Below, piece by piece: positions 44,438 through 56,800 of a stretch of 64,000 nt of DNA. The translations under genes were made by a program, and so were the position numbers. The notes under the pieces were generated by a model. That model was not told the origin of the DNA and did no database searches. It saw only the letters and a list, made by a program, of their open reading frames with translations. Position 1 is the stretch's first letter. Each line of letters begins with the position of its first letter. This DNA comes from Akebia trifoliata (Eukaryota; Streptophyta; Magnoliopsida; Ranunculales; Lardizabalaceae): positions 22,555,288 to 22,619,287 of the forward strand of contig CM030717.1 in assembly GCA_017979445.1 (NCBI GenBank), written 5' to 3'.

Positions 44438-46985
44438 ATTCAAACGATTGAAATTAATAATTAAACAATTAAACAATTAAAATTAAAATCAAGCAACAAT
44501 TAAAATTAAATAATTAAATAATTAAAATTAAAATCAAATAAAATTAAATAATTAAACATTCAAAATTAAAATCAAACAACCGATCAAATTAAAATCAAAA
44601 TGCAATCAATAAATTAAATCCAATTAAGAAATTTTCAAATTAAAATCAATCAACCAAAATAAAATTTTCAATTAATCAACTCATTCAAAATTCAAATTAA
44701 AAATCAAACTTAAAATAAAATTACATAATCAACTAAAATGAAAATTCAAATTAAAACTTAAATCAAAACGTCGACGAAACCCAATTAGAATCAAAACAAG
44801 ATTTACCGATCGCCATTCGTTAATGGGGGGACTACTAATGCGTTACGAGTAACAGGGGATCGCCCCACCATCATTCTCTAAAAGGAGATTAAAAGCAAAA
44901 GAGAAAGAGAGACACGTTAAAAAAGAAAGAGAAAAAATTAGAAAGTTTAATATTTAAAAAAAAGCTGGACTCTCTTCGTCTTCTTCTTCCTCTCCCATTC
45001 GTCTCTCTACCAGGTCCCCCTTGCTACCCAGCCCTTTCTTCTTCTTCATTACCACTCACAGCCCCTTCTCTAATACGTTGTTGGCCCTTCTCCAATGTGT
45101 AGCTGCTATGTTTTTTTTGCTTACATACCGGTAACACCCACGACAGCAACGTTTCCCTCATCTTACACATCTGACAGCCACTAGACATCAACCTTCTCTT
45201 CAAAACGTGGCCATTGCAGCCATCTCTCTAATCTCTTCCTCTCCCTCTCTGCCTTCTCTTTCACTTATCTCTCACATTCGTCTCTCTCTGCCCTCTCGCT
45301 ACCCTTCCATTAACTCCATTAAACCTGTTGTGACAACCTCTTCTCCGTATCCTCAACACAGCCACTCTAACAGTCCCATTATATTCACGTCGTAGGCAGA
45401 CATCTCCTTCAACCATTACCTTTATCGCATGGAGTACTGTCACCTCTCTGTTTAGACCTTTCAAGTTGCTTCTATAATGTCAGTGCATCTCAGAACATCC
45501 ATCTCTCTGTCCTCGTCTCTTGGTAGCAGATACTCACAAGCTTTGGAGGTCGTACCTAAAGGAATCGGATCCTATCATCTCTCTATAGGTAAGTTTTTCT
45601 TTTTATTATTTTATTATTTTTTTAATTCGTACTTTTATTTTTATGTCAATAGGAGTAGTAGAATGTTTTTTTTTTATGCATTTTGTTATTTATTATTTTT
45701 TTCTGTATATCGATAGGGTCAGGAGAATATTTAGTTTACGTTTTTTTTTTATTTTTTTTTTCTTTTTACATCTTGATAGGATTAGAAATATTTTTTTTAT
45801 TGTATTTCTCTATGTTTTTATTTGTTTTGTGTCTCAATAGGGTTAGGAGATTATATTTTTTATATACTTGTTTATGATTTTTTTTATTATTATTTTTCTT
45901 GGCATATTGATGAGGACAATACATATATATATTTTTATATTTCTTTTTAGGTTTTATTCATTTTTGTATATTGATGGGTTTAGGGGTTTCTTTATATTTA
46001 TTTTGCACATTGATAGGAATAGAAGAATGTTTAGGTTTTATGTTTCTTTTTTATTCATTTTTATTTTTATTTTATGTTTATCTTTGCATGATAATAGCAT
46101 TAGAATTTTTTTATATATTTTGATTACTGTGCTTGAATTGGATTTTCATGATTTGTGATTATATTTAGGCTCTTCATATTATTTTGAGATTTTTTCCATG
46201 TGATCAGTGTAGCCCTTGACTTGACAGATATGCATGTTATTGAATGATAGCTATTTTGACAAAATCGAAAATCATGTGTGCATGCTCGTTGGGTTATTCT
46301 AAGGATTCGATGAATATGAAATCTTTCTTGTGGATTTTCTTTCTAATTTGAAAATTTTATGCAATGATATTCGTCAAATTTCAATTTGTTGATTCCTGAC
46401 GAATCCATAATCTTCTAATTTGGGACTTCACTTTCATATAATTCTTCTTTTAGAAAATTATTGGTGAATCGTTGGAAGACTCATATTTGGAAACTTTCTA
46501 ACATGAGATTGCATATTTTTTTCTATTTTGGGAGAATGTACGTTCATAGATTTCTAATTTAGAAATTTCATATTTCAATAATTTTCCAATTCAAAAGATT
46601 TTGCATTCATATATTTAAAAGGTTCATGTTCATGGAAATTTGAGAGTTTCAAATTTAGAAACTTACGTTTTTGGAACTTTCTATTTTGGAAAATGTATCT
46701 TTTGAAATTTCTAATTTGGGAGTTCAGCGCACATTTTTAAATTTCTAATTTGGAAAATTTCAGATTCTCGATTTGAAAGTTCAGGAGTTTCAATTTAGCA
46801 ATTTTTATTTGGGACAGTTTGGGAAATGCTTGCATGTGGAATCTCTTAATTGATTTCAGATCATAGAGCTAATTAGGACTTTTTCAAACCCTTCCATATT
46901 TTATAAAATTTAAAGAATGATCATATGATAATTGGGACGATTTTAGCCATAGGATTTGTTTGGCAAACCCAACATAAATTGATGA
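44438..46985 (+). repeat. T3 3' LTR, truncated at both ends
   Basis: Collinear with 30317-32862 of the 5' LTR, with scattered substitutions and small indels. It stops at CCCAACATAAATTGATGATG, about 300 bp before the LTR end. The open frames at 45207-46158 lie in its CT-rich and T-rich parts and are not coding. Confidence 0.85.
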
Positions 46986-48356
46986 TGGTTGGTTCTTTTG
47001 TCTGTCATTTATTGAAGTCTATAGTTTCTCATCTATAATTTTCAAGTGTAATCCATTTCATCAATTTCATAGTCAAGTCTCAGTTAGAAGTCAACCTTGA
47101 AACTATAGGCATTTTTTAGAATAATTATGATTCCAAAGTTTTCATTCTTAATCACATGATCAAAAAGGAAAATCTTACCTAAAAGTCTAAAAGTCCGACG
47201 AAGTCCAATGATAATTATGAATCCAAATGCATGATAAGCCAATAATGCTCCAATCTCCCAATCTTTGAGCTCGATAATACCGAGTCTTTAACTAATCCAA
47301 GCCCGAGAAGCATGGCTCCGATAAGTTCGAGTCCGAGAAATGAGACTCCAACTTTTTTGAATCTTAGAATAAGTTAAAGTAGGATTTTAATAAGTTCCTA
47401 CAAACCTTAACCTGATAAACGTGACTCTAGTAAGTTTGATTCCGAGAAACGAGACTCCAACTTTTTTGAATCATAGGATTTTAATAAATTCTTGCAAACC
47501 TTAACCCGATGAAGCATGGCTCCAGTAAGTTTGAGTCCGAGAAGTGAGATTTCAACTTTTTTATTGAGGATTTTAATAAGTTTCTACAAACCTTAGCTTG
47601 AGAAGTGTGGTTATAATAAGGTTAAATCTGAGAAACGAGACCCTAACTTTTATAAGATTTTAATAAGTTCCTGTAAACCAAAGCCCGAGAAGCATAACTC
47701 CAATAAGTTCAAGTATGAGAAATGAGACTCTAACTTTAATAGGATTTTTTAAGTTCTTGTAAACCTTAACCTGAATCCGAGAAACGAGACTCCAACTTTA
47801 ATAGGATTTTTTAAGTTCCTATAAACCTCAGCCCGATAAGCGTGGCTCCAATAAGTTCAAATCCGATAAACGAGATTCAAACTTTTTCAAAATTAAAAAA
47901 AAAAATTCAAATAGAATTTAACGAAGTTCCTACATCACCTGATTATGATAATGTTATGACTTTAACTTACCATAATTCAATATTGTATAATTTTTTTCAT
48001 TGCGTATGTGCATTTCAATTTGAATCATCATTGTCAACGAGAGAAGATCTCTAGGACTGACATTTGTGGTTATTGAGGAGAGTTTATTTTCAATGATTCG
48101 ATGGACTACTCTATAAGCATCACAAGATTGCACACATGTGCAATTTTGCATAAGTCAGGGAGAATTCTCAAAATTCGAGGATCTGACATTTTTAGTCAGA
48201 GGAGAGTTTTACGCTCAAGGATTCGGACGTCCCAACGAACCACCAAATCAAGCTGCAAAAATGAAATGTCATTGACTTTGGCATTCAGATATCCTACTAT
48301 CTACCAAAGTAGATTTGCCATCTAGTTTGCTTCCACCCTCTACCAAAGAGAGGCAT
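46986..48356 (+). other. T4: 3' UTR of another Tat element
   Basis: The end of this stretch carries the shared tail: CAGGGAGAATTCTC, GAGGATCTGACATTTTTAGT, CAAGCTGCAAAAATGAAATG, CCTACTATCTACCAAAGTAG. It ends with the polypurine tract ACCAAAGAGAGGCATC at 48340-48356. A tandem array fills 47270-47890. Nothing of T4 gag or pol is in the window; the left border with T3 has no duplication. Confidence 0.7.
47270..47890 (+). repeat. T4 3' UTR tandem array, about 85-120 bp units
   Basis: Seven imperfect units share CCGAGAAGC(A/G)TGGCTCC, AATAAGTTCGAGTCCGAGAA, ACGAGACTCCAACTTT and GGATTTTAATAAGTTCCT. The core GAGTC-N7-GACTC can pair in some units but does not covary. Unit length varies by internal deletion. 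Confidence 0.8.
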
Positions 48357-48639
48357 CTATAGACATCCTATTTTTGTATCCACCTGACTTGACGATTCGT
48401 CACCCAATTACTGTGAATTCCTAATGATGAGCGCAAAGAACTCGAAAGCTTATGAAAGACCTTCTTTCAATTTTCTCTGTCTACTAATTCCGTTTTCTTC
48501 TTTCTCCTTCTCATGCGACATACAATTATGTACGCTTAGGATTGTTATACTATACACTCGATTTAGTAAGCACATATGCTTAAGTTTACTACACATTTCG
48601 ATAACTTAGAGACTTCACTATACTAGGAAAATATGACCT
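48357..48639 (+). repeat. T4 3' LTR start (family B), interrupted by T5
   Basis: It opens TATAGACATCCTATTTTTGT and follows family B (ACTGTGAATTCCTAATGATG, ATGTACGCTTAGGATTGT, TTCGATAACTTAGAGACTTC). It ends at GACCT where T5 begins. The 61-codon frame at 48424-48609 lies in this LTR and is not a gene. Confidence 0.75.
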
Positions 48640-50201
48640 TGTAGATATCTCATTTTTGCACTCGTCTGATTAATCAACTCGTCAACCCGATCGTAATGGT
48701 TCCCAATGATGGATGTTTATTCCAATACTTTATTTTGTTATCAGATATGTTTCAGAAATCCGGATGAGGTATCTCGAACTGACAAAACTTAAAAACCACT
48801 CTACGCTAGGAAAATACGACCCCAGAAACATAGAAATCATCATCTTGCAAACAAAAAGAAGCTTCACGATAAAAATCACTAAAAATGACCAAATTACCAA
48901 AATACCCCTAACATCAAAACAACCCTAGAGCCTACGTTACAATTAGGAAAACTCATTCAAACACATAAAATAACAAATCCAAACCAAATAAACCACTTCG
49001 CCAATTTTCATAAAATTCGACAAAATTACGAAAATACCCCTCATAAAATTCATGACCATTCACAAAAAAAATATCATACATGATAAAAACGAACATTCCT
49101 ATTGAATTCCTTACGAAAAACTGATTCCAAAACATCCGAAAACATTGAAAAATGACTTAAAACGTAAAAAATCCTCTCCGAGGGTAAAATGGTAATTTTA
49201 TAACTTTAACAATTAAAAATTTTGAAGTTAATAAACAAATCATTAAATAATGTAAAGTGAAACATTAAAGTCAATCAAGTAAGGCTAAAGTCAAGATATT
49301 AAAAGCCAACCAAGAAAGACTAAAGTCAAAGTATTAAAATCAATCTCATAAGACTAAGGTTAAAACCCTAAATCAAAACCCTAATCTAAACTAATCAAGT
49401 CAATCTCATAAGACTAAGGTCAAAACCCTAAATCAAAACCCTAATCTAAACTAATCAAGTCAATCTCATAAGACTAAAGTAAAAACCCTAAATTAAAACT
49501 CTAAAGACTAAATCAATCTCATAAGACTAAAGTCAAAACCCTAATTGAAACCTTAAAAGAAACCCTAATCAAACCCTAATGCTTCTAAAAAAACTTTATA
49601 AATAGGAGCCTCCACACCCTATTTTTGTATCAAAGAAAAAACCCTAGGAAAAGTAGGTGAAGAAGCCTCCACAACCTCTCCAAAACCCTAATTTTGGAGT
49701 CCCAACTCCTTACCTAACATCCTTACTTCGATTTTAGCCTAAAAAACACCTAGAAACCTTTCAAAAACACCCCAAAATCCATAACAAATTCAAAGCACCC
49801 AGATCCAAGAAAGAGATACCTTGCCTCGGAGATCAGAAATCAGATCCGGAGACATAACGAAGTAAGGAGTACGGTACAAGGAGCATTTTCACCAGATCTG
49901 AGGGAATAGAACCTTTGCAGATCGAAGGTAAGATTTTTATTATTATGTTTATCTAGGTTTTGTCATTAGCGATGTAGTTATATTTGGAATAAGTAGAGAT
50001 CGGCATTGGCCGGGCTGGGTTGGTGCCTAACACCTTCCAACCCTGTAATATGATCCTCAGATTCAGTTTTTCTGTAGTAGATTAGTTTTTTATCCGTTTT
50101 AGAGTCAGTTTGGTTCCTAGACCATAATAATTAGGTGGCGACTCCCAAACCTCAAGGGTCAAAAGTGGATCCGCGCACCCCGCGGATTGAGGGCACTTTC
50201 A
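48640..50201 (+). repeat. T5 5' LTR, family A
   Basis: 1562 bp, starting TGTAGATATCTC and ending GAGGGCACTTTCA. It lacks about 150 bp found after ATGTAAAGTGAAACATTAA in the T1 3' LTR (junction near 49265). The U3 part holds tandem units with AAACCCTAA words (49340-49580), and the TATA box follows at 49597. Confidence 0.9.
49340..49605 (+). promoter_or_regulatory. LTR promoter: telo-box cluster and TATA box
   Basis: TATAAATAG at 49597-49605 is preceded within 250 bp by about eight AAACCCTAA words in units of about 60 bp; one more follows downstream. AAACCCTAA is the plant telo-box, bound by TRB-type Myb factors and linked to Polycomb recruitment in Arabidopsis. That the LTR is controlled this way is inference. 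Confidence 0.6.
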
Positions 50202-50202
50202 G

Positions 50203-50222
50203 TGGCGACTCCACTGGGGATC
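50203..50222 (+). other. T5 primer-binding site, tRNA-Arg(ACG)
   Basis: TGGCGACTCCACTGGGGATC is the exact complement of the 3' end, with CCA, of plant tRNA-Arg(ACG) as I know it (GATCCCCAGTGGAGTCG plus CCA). One base lies between it and the LTR end. Confidence 0.88.
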
Positions 50223-53200
50223 ATTGAGGATCAAACTTTAAAAACCCCAAGTATGAGAACATTGCTATTTAGATTTTTTTTTTTAGTTTATTTGATTCGG
50301 TTATTTATCTATTTATTTATTTTATTTTTTGTGATTGTATTACATTCTCTTGGTATGATTTGGATTAAGTTTTGAGCGTGTTATTGCGGAATATTATGTA
50401 GGGTTATTTGGGATGACCCTAAATAATGCAGGATTACCCTAAAATGATGAAGGATATCTGGAGGTTAGAGATATGAAAATGAGAATGGTTGTAGCCCATT
50501 CATTTTTTTTGGGATATTATATGTTAGTCTCTATTAACATCATCGGATTTGATTTTGAGCACTTTGTTATGGCATATTTTTCTGGTGATTTAATCAAGTT
50601 CATTTAGGGTGATTCTAAATAATGCGAGGTTTCGAAATGGACGGTCTTATGGAGATAATAATTGTTGGAGCTTTTTACAAATCTATTTTTTTTTTTTTAA
50701 AATTTTTTTTTTGGTGATGCTGTCCATTGACAGCATAGAAAAAGGGGAAAAACATGGTGTGCTATTAGCAACAGCAACACCCAAGTCATTTTTACAGATG
50801 GGGTGCCGTTAGTAAAAAGTGTTTTTGAGTTTTGAAACCCGTTTAATCATTTTTTAAAAACAATGTCTTTCTTCTCCAATTCGTTTCATCTATTCTTTAG
50901 ATACTTGGGAGACTGAGCTCCGATCGATTCAAGACCCTTAACGTTTCAGCTTTGTTGCAGAATTAAGTTCATTGGTTTCTCTTAAAAACCGATTCGATCT
51001 TAGAGCACTAAGATTCGATTGTTGTTTTCTCGTCTGTTAAAAAAAAAAAACTTGCTGGGTTTTGAAAATTCTAAATTCTTAAGGAGCAGGTTGTCAAGTT
51101 GGGATTTTAAAGATCAGAGAAGATTCAATCTTAGATCAACCCAAGCCTCAGATGAGACTTATTTGTATAACGATAAGGATCTATGGTTGAATATGTTGAG
51201 ATCATAGAAATCAGTAAGTTTTCTTTTTAAAAAAAAATTTGGCGTTTTTTTTTAATCTGAACCAACGGATTGGAATCCATTACTTTGGATGGTGTTTTGA
51301 TGATGACCTGTACAAATCTTTGATGTTTACTTTTCTTCTCGATCTTATCTATTTAAAAAAAAAAAAAACAGAGGATCCGACCTCAATTTGGGTGCTGCAA
51401 TGGCAGCACAAGATGAACGCCAATCCACCTCACAAATCACTGCTAATTTGGAAATTAACTTCTCTGTTATAAATCTTGACAAGAAGATGAACATCTTCTA
51501 TGATCATCAATATGCTGTTATTTTCTCTTTGAAATAGCTTTACTTCCATTCTTTCGAGGGAAGAAACAATCTTAAACATGGATGAGTCATGGATTAATTA
51601 ATTTCAATGGATGGGTGGATCGGATGTGAGCAAGATTAATCCATGGGTAATTAAAATCGAAAAAATAAAACACGGGTCTATTTTGTTTTAACGATTTGTT
51701 AAATCCTTGTTTTTTCGGAAAGGGTATATCGATTGGTTAAATGATAGATATATATTTTTTTTCGTTGGAGAATTTGTTGGATATAGGTTAGATCGTGTTT
51801 TTTTTTTTTTACATGTTCTTTCTTCAAAACTAAAAATGAAAAAAAAAAGAAGACATAAAGAGATTTAAAAAAAAAAAAAACAAAAGGACTACTGATAACT
51901 CTCTCTATGACTAAATAGAGAATGATTATGGACTCTTTGTGAGTTGTTATCGACATACCAATTGTTCTAATGTCATCTTAATTAGTTATTGATTTACATG
52001 AAAATTGGGATGACACTAGCAAAAGATGATTTGTCAATAATGATACACTTATGGGTTAAATGTTTATTAGGACTTTGATTTTTTTTTTTAAAAGGGGGGA
52101 AGGGTTATTTGATTTTGAAATCTCCATCCTAATGATTATCCTCTTATCCTCAATCCGATATCCCTTGAAATTTTGAATTATTTTAGGATCACCCAAAATA
52201 ACTTTGATTGGACCATATTATTAGTCTTTATGTTAATTGCCTATCTAACATGCCATAATCTTGTTTGAGATACATGTTTGATGTTGATCATTAAGTTGAT
52301 GTAATGGAATGTGATCGGATTGGTATTTAATATTCATGTGATATCAATGTTGTAGTGATATGATCTGGCCCATCGGCCCATTTGTTTAAAAAAGGCCCCG
52401 GGCACACCCCACCTTGTTTTGCACACACAACATGCATGTTTACTGTTTTACTCACTTACACGTCCCATATAGCCAACGTGGCACTAGTGCGTGGTCCGGT
52501 CTCTTCGGAGATGCGAAATCATTCATGAAAACCACAACTCCAGTCATGTACCTTAGGGTATATCAAACTGGGGCATCAATGCCGTCTGATCAGGTGATTC
52601 TGAGAGATATATTGATGCACCCAGGCTGGAGCGACCTGAGCCTTTGACCTATTGTGAGCCACACAGTCACATGTCCCGATTGCCAACGTAGTTCTAATAC
52701 GTGGTCGGTCCCCTCGTGGGATGCCAAATCATTTACGAAAGCTACAACTCTTGACTCGTACCCATAGATATGTAAAAGATAATCTAAGTATATCAATTGC
52801 ACTTCTTGGTCAAAACCGGTGCCTAAGCAAGATCTTGTCCCGCTGTACCCTACTGTATGAGGGGGATAGACTACGTCTATTCTAGACGAGAGGTATTTAA
52901 GTGGGCCCTTGCTCAGTATTGTGCGCCACCTCTCAACTGGAGATCAAACTGGCTGTTTTTGGCTTCAGAGAAGTGAATTGAGGTTTTAGATTATCACCTA
53001 TACGGTATATCAAATCAAGTCACCACGTATCGAGAGGTATATAGGTGTGCTTGGGCAAGGGTGGCAAGATAAAAACGTATTGCACGTAGTAAGCTTAGAG
53101 TCTAGTAACCTTCCCTGTAGGTCACGACTCGAACTTATCATGGGTGTTCCCGGGTTGTTCATTGAATGAAATCTTATGAGACTTTGTGATTGATGTGAAT

Positions 53201-53691
53201 GATGAGATCAGAGTGTATGATTGTTCCCAAGGATCAAAAATATTATTTTTGAAAATTAAAATGGGTGCACCGACCCAATAAAGAATCCATTCTTTTATAA
53301 TAATGACCCAGTCCATCCCGATCCAACAATCATGGTGGGCCGGGCCATTTAAATTGAAATAGAAATCAAATTTTCAAACAAGAAAAATGATTTACGAAGG
53401 GAAAGTATTTTCCAGAAAAAGTATTTTCCAAAAGAAGTGTTTTCAAGAAAAAATGTTATTCTCTAGAAAAAATTTCTCAGAATTTTTTTCATGAGAACAA
53501 GATTTTATGAAAGGAAAATATTTTCTAAATAAGAAGAAAATTGACATTTTACATGGACCTTGGAAGAGTACTAAAATACCCTTTTGTGTCAAACCAGGAT
53601 GCTAGTCACATGCGATAACCCAATCGATCAGTTAGTCAAAACAACCGTCGTAGGGATGCACCCTGTAGAGTAGATCAATTTTGGGATATTC
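50223..53691 (+). other. T5 leader
   Basis: About 3.5 kb without a credible gene. 50680-51400 is T/A-rich with a 16-base palindrome GCTGTCCATTGACAGC (50719-50734). 52460-52800 holds two imperfect units of about 200 bp starting near ATAGCCAACGTGGCAC and ATTGCCAACGTAGTTC; related units occur in the T2 and T3 leaders. 53120-53160 (GAACTTATCATGGGTGTTCC) is also conserved with T2. Open frames of 60-85 codons are not conserved in the other copies. Confidence 0.6.
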
Positions 53692-54780
53692 ATGTTGAGG
53701 AGTGCTCTTTACTTCCACGAGTTTGAGATAGACTGGAACCTCTTACGCGCTATGGCTAAGCGATGGAACCCCCACCTTCATATATTCAATATGGGGTATA
53801 TGCATTTGTGCCCCACTCACGAGGATTATTGTGGCATTATGGAGATATCCACTTCAGGACCCCTAGTCAGGCCCTCATTGAAGACCGGGTATTCTGGTGA
53901 CCTCGCCACAGGACTGAACATTTCCAAGGAAAAATCCAAGGCCTTAGTTCGTAACGGGAGATTAGACTTAGTACCTTTAGTGGGCCCATATCGCTCCTGC
54001 AATTACCCTATCAATGTAAAACCTGAAGCCTGGTGAGCTACTAGAGATTATCGTTTGTGCCTAGGAATCCTAGCCCAATACATGTTAACCTCCAATAGTG
54101 ATGGCCAAACTATCCCTGAGTCCTTCATAGATATAGCCTCTCAACTCTCAAGGAAAGCTAACCTGGTACCTCTCATCCTAGCTGAAACTTTCTCAGGTTT
54201 AGATGCCATAAAAAATGGTGAGTGGGAAAGCTTCAAAGGAAGCCCCTACTTACTATATATGTGACTTTGTGATCGTCTCAAAATTGTAGATGTTCAATCA
54301 AACCTCGAATATGGGCCAGAACACTTTTTCAAGATAAACCTGTTAGTGCGTCACAACTCAGTCAAAGCTTGGAGCAAATGGTTAGACTCTCGCCTTGCCT
54401 GTCATATCGATTTTAGGTGCCCTTGGTGGATGGCTGATCCCCCTATTCTAGGAACCAAAGGATCCTACTATGTCCGTCTGATCGGTTTAGAAGAAACATC
54501 TTTTTACCATCCTAATCTGATCCCAGAACAATACGACGTACCTACAAAGTTATCTTTACTTCAGCACAAAGCCTTCTTTCCCCCCGAACCTTTGACTGAA
54601 AAGTTAGTACACCTCATTGAGAAAGCTTGGAACAGACGCCCCTTAGGGTATCCAGATGGACCAGCTGAATTCAAAGAGTCAGTTGTTAGAGCCAAAAGGG
54701 TCAAGCCTGACAGTAATCCTGATGACCGTCAAGACAAAGCCAAGCGTCCATGTAAAAATAGTTTAAGTCAAATTTGTTGA
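53692..54780 (+). pseudogene. extra ORF upstream of gag (Ogre ORF1, DUF7745-like)
   Basis: One frame of about 362 codons with only two stops, at 54034 and 54262, both TGA. Visible blocks: LRSALYFHEFEIDWNLLRAM, KRWNPHLHIFNMGYMHLCPT, HEDYCGIMEIS, then CLGILAQYML, LVPLILAETFSGLDAIKNGE, NSVKAWSKWLDSRL, CPWWMADPPI, and a basic tail (DDRQDKAKRPC). The pattern RW.P....F..G...L.PT.E.Y is that of plant retroelement proteins annotated DUF7745, which sit before gag in Ogre elements. Function is unknown. Both stops fall where tryptophan fits (PEAW-stop, LLYM-stop), so TGG to TGA is likely. Missing from T3. Confidence 0.75.
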
Positions 54781-55068
54781 AAGATGTTTTTAATAAGAAC
54801 ATTTATTTGTCAATCATTTTAAATAAAGCTATTTTTCTTTCAAATAAATATTGATGTCTTCTTTGAATGTTCGTTGTGTGAATGGATTAATTAATGGATT
54901 GGTGCACAAACCTCAATGAAATGATTCCTTAAAATGTTATCAAGAGGGTAATACTGAAATTGACTAAATTTACCTTTAATGGGGTCATATAGGATTATCG
55001 TTGCGCCCTAGTTGGAGTCGTAAGTCCAGTCGGTTAGAACGAGCTATAGTACCAAGTCAACAACAGAG

Positions 55069-56800
55069 ATGACTTCAGAATCTGAACTTACAGAGATCCG
55101 TAAGATCTTGGCAGCCTTTGCCAACGATATCAACAGTATAAAAGGCAAAGTGGAAGTGCTAGAACAGACCTCGGAATCAACAGGCAATCCCCTAAATGAT
55201 CGAAAAGGAAAGAAGGTAGAAGAGACGTCCACGTGAAGTCTTCGAACTCGACGGAGATGAAGAATATGTTGATGAAAATTCGATGTTAGCTAACAGAATG
55301 TCTCAATTAGAGTCGGCTATGAAAAGTATAAAAGGCATCGATGAAATTGTAGCAGGTATTGAAGCTCAGAACCGCATCCCTAGAATCCATTTGCCCGAGA
55401 AGTTTGTGATGCCAGAAATGGACAAGTTTAGTTGTATAAGGTGTGCAAAAACACATCTTAAGGTGTATGTTACTAACATGCGCACTATGGGGCTCAGCGA
55501 CGAACATATGACGTTGTTGTTTCAGAGAACTTTATCAGGGTCAGCACTACGCTGGCTAATGTCTCAAGATCCAGTTACTGTGGGCACCTGGGAGAGCATG
55601 TCAAAGGCCTTCTGGCATCAATATAAGTACAGTACCGAGATTGAGACTTCAAGAAGAGATTTGGAGGCAACTAAACAGAAAAATTGAGAGACATTTACCG
55701 ATTTCATTGGTCGCTAGAGGGCCAAGGCTGCCCAAATGTGGGATAGACCATCAGAGAAGGAACAAGTAGCAATCATCCTAAAAAACTTCTCACAAGGATA
55801 TGCTCAGTACTTAGTGGCCCAATATCTCCCTACTTTCGAGTTTTTGTTACAAGCCGGAAGCCAACTTGAGGATGCTTTTGCCTCTGGGATTCTCTCTAAC
55901 CCTCGGATAACAAGTTTAAGAAAACCTTATGTTTCTAAACCTAGCACCAACCATGTCTACATAGCCAACACGTCAGCTATCCCAGCTCAACCCCCAGTCC
56001 GAACTAATAACCAAGGCACCCAAGTTAACCTCGAACTCCGCGTCAATTTACCAATCTAGGGATGAGTCTCACTGTAGCTTTTCACAAATTGGTGAAAAAA
56101 GGGCTTCTTACCCCTACCCAACCCCGACCTTTACTTAATCCCTTGCCAGCTGGACACAATTCTAACTTGTTCTGCGAGTTCCATCAAAACCCTTGCCATC
56201 ACACGGATCGATGTATTATCTTACGCCATGCCATTCAAAACCTGATCGACAACAAAAAGGTCACAATCCCTAGCCCACCAAATGTCACCACTAATCCACT
56301 ACCTACATATCAACCTCCACCAACCTTGAACATGGTTTCTCATATACCATTGCCATTCGATCCTGTCTCTCTTATCCATCCTATCCAAGTCAAACCGCCT
56401 AGTTAACCCCTCACCGGGATAGCCTTCACTGATGAGGTTTTCACCACAAACTATGAATCATTTGATTTAACCTCAGATAATACGTATTATTTATCCCTGC
56501 CTCGATACAGTAGTCCCGCATTCACCAGTTACTTGTTGGCTCAGATGAACTTGAAAAGCCCTGTATCTTTGACAGATGAAGATCCATACTTGCTGACTGA
56601 AGAAGATGAGCCCTACTCTCTCTCCTGTGATGAAGTTAGACATATGACTCGAGGGAAAAGAGTTTTTAAGCCACAAGAACTTTGTGTTGATAATCCGGCA
56701 GCCCTGACAAGAAAAGAAAGAGAAGATCCTATCAAAGAAAATATTGAAGAAGATAACTCCGTGATCAAGCAATTGAAGAAATCAGGAGCTAATATCTCGG
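55069..56800 (+). pseudogene. gag: T5 gag
   Basis: The ATG at 55069 (MTSESELTEIRKILAAFAND) starts a coiled-coil-like N-terminus. A frameshift near 55233 leads to the main capsid frame: ANRMSQLESAMKSIKGIDEI, LPEKFVMPEMDKFSCI, THLKVYVTNMRTMGLSD and ALRWLMSQDP. Stops at 55685 (TGA) and about 55718 (TAG, in GR-W-RAK) precede EKEQVAIILKNFSQGYAQYL. A second frame change at about 56060 leads to the knuckle CEFHQNPCHHTDRC (from 56173), where the usual glycine before the second histidine is cysteine. A TAA at 56404 breaks the frame before it continues into the protease region. Gag and pol probably formed one frame. Confidence 0.87.

Larger units (their letters stand above)
29639..46985 (+). mobile_element. 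Tat-lineage element T3, non-autonomous, carrying two solo LTRs
   Basis: Order: 5' LTR (29639-33159), decayed primer site, 1.2-kb leader, gag (34407-36125), pol remnant without RT and RNase H (36126-37320), 3' UTR with two hairpin arrays, and a rearranged, truncated 3' LTR (44174-46985). Two later insertions split the 3' UTR: solo LTRs at 37510-39243 and 40913-43447, each with a perfect 5-bp duplication. Without them T3 is about 13 kb. There is no extra ORF before gag, unlike T5. All reading frames are broken. Confidence 0.85.

Noticed and set aside
50719..50734. 16-base palindrome GCTGTCCATTGACAGC as a regulatory site
   Set aside because: A single short hairpin in AT-rich leader DNA, without a counterpart in T2 or T3.
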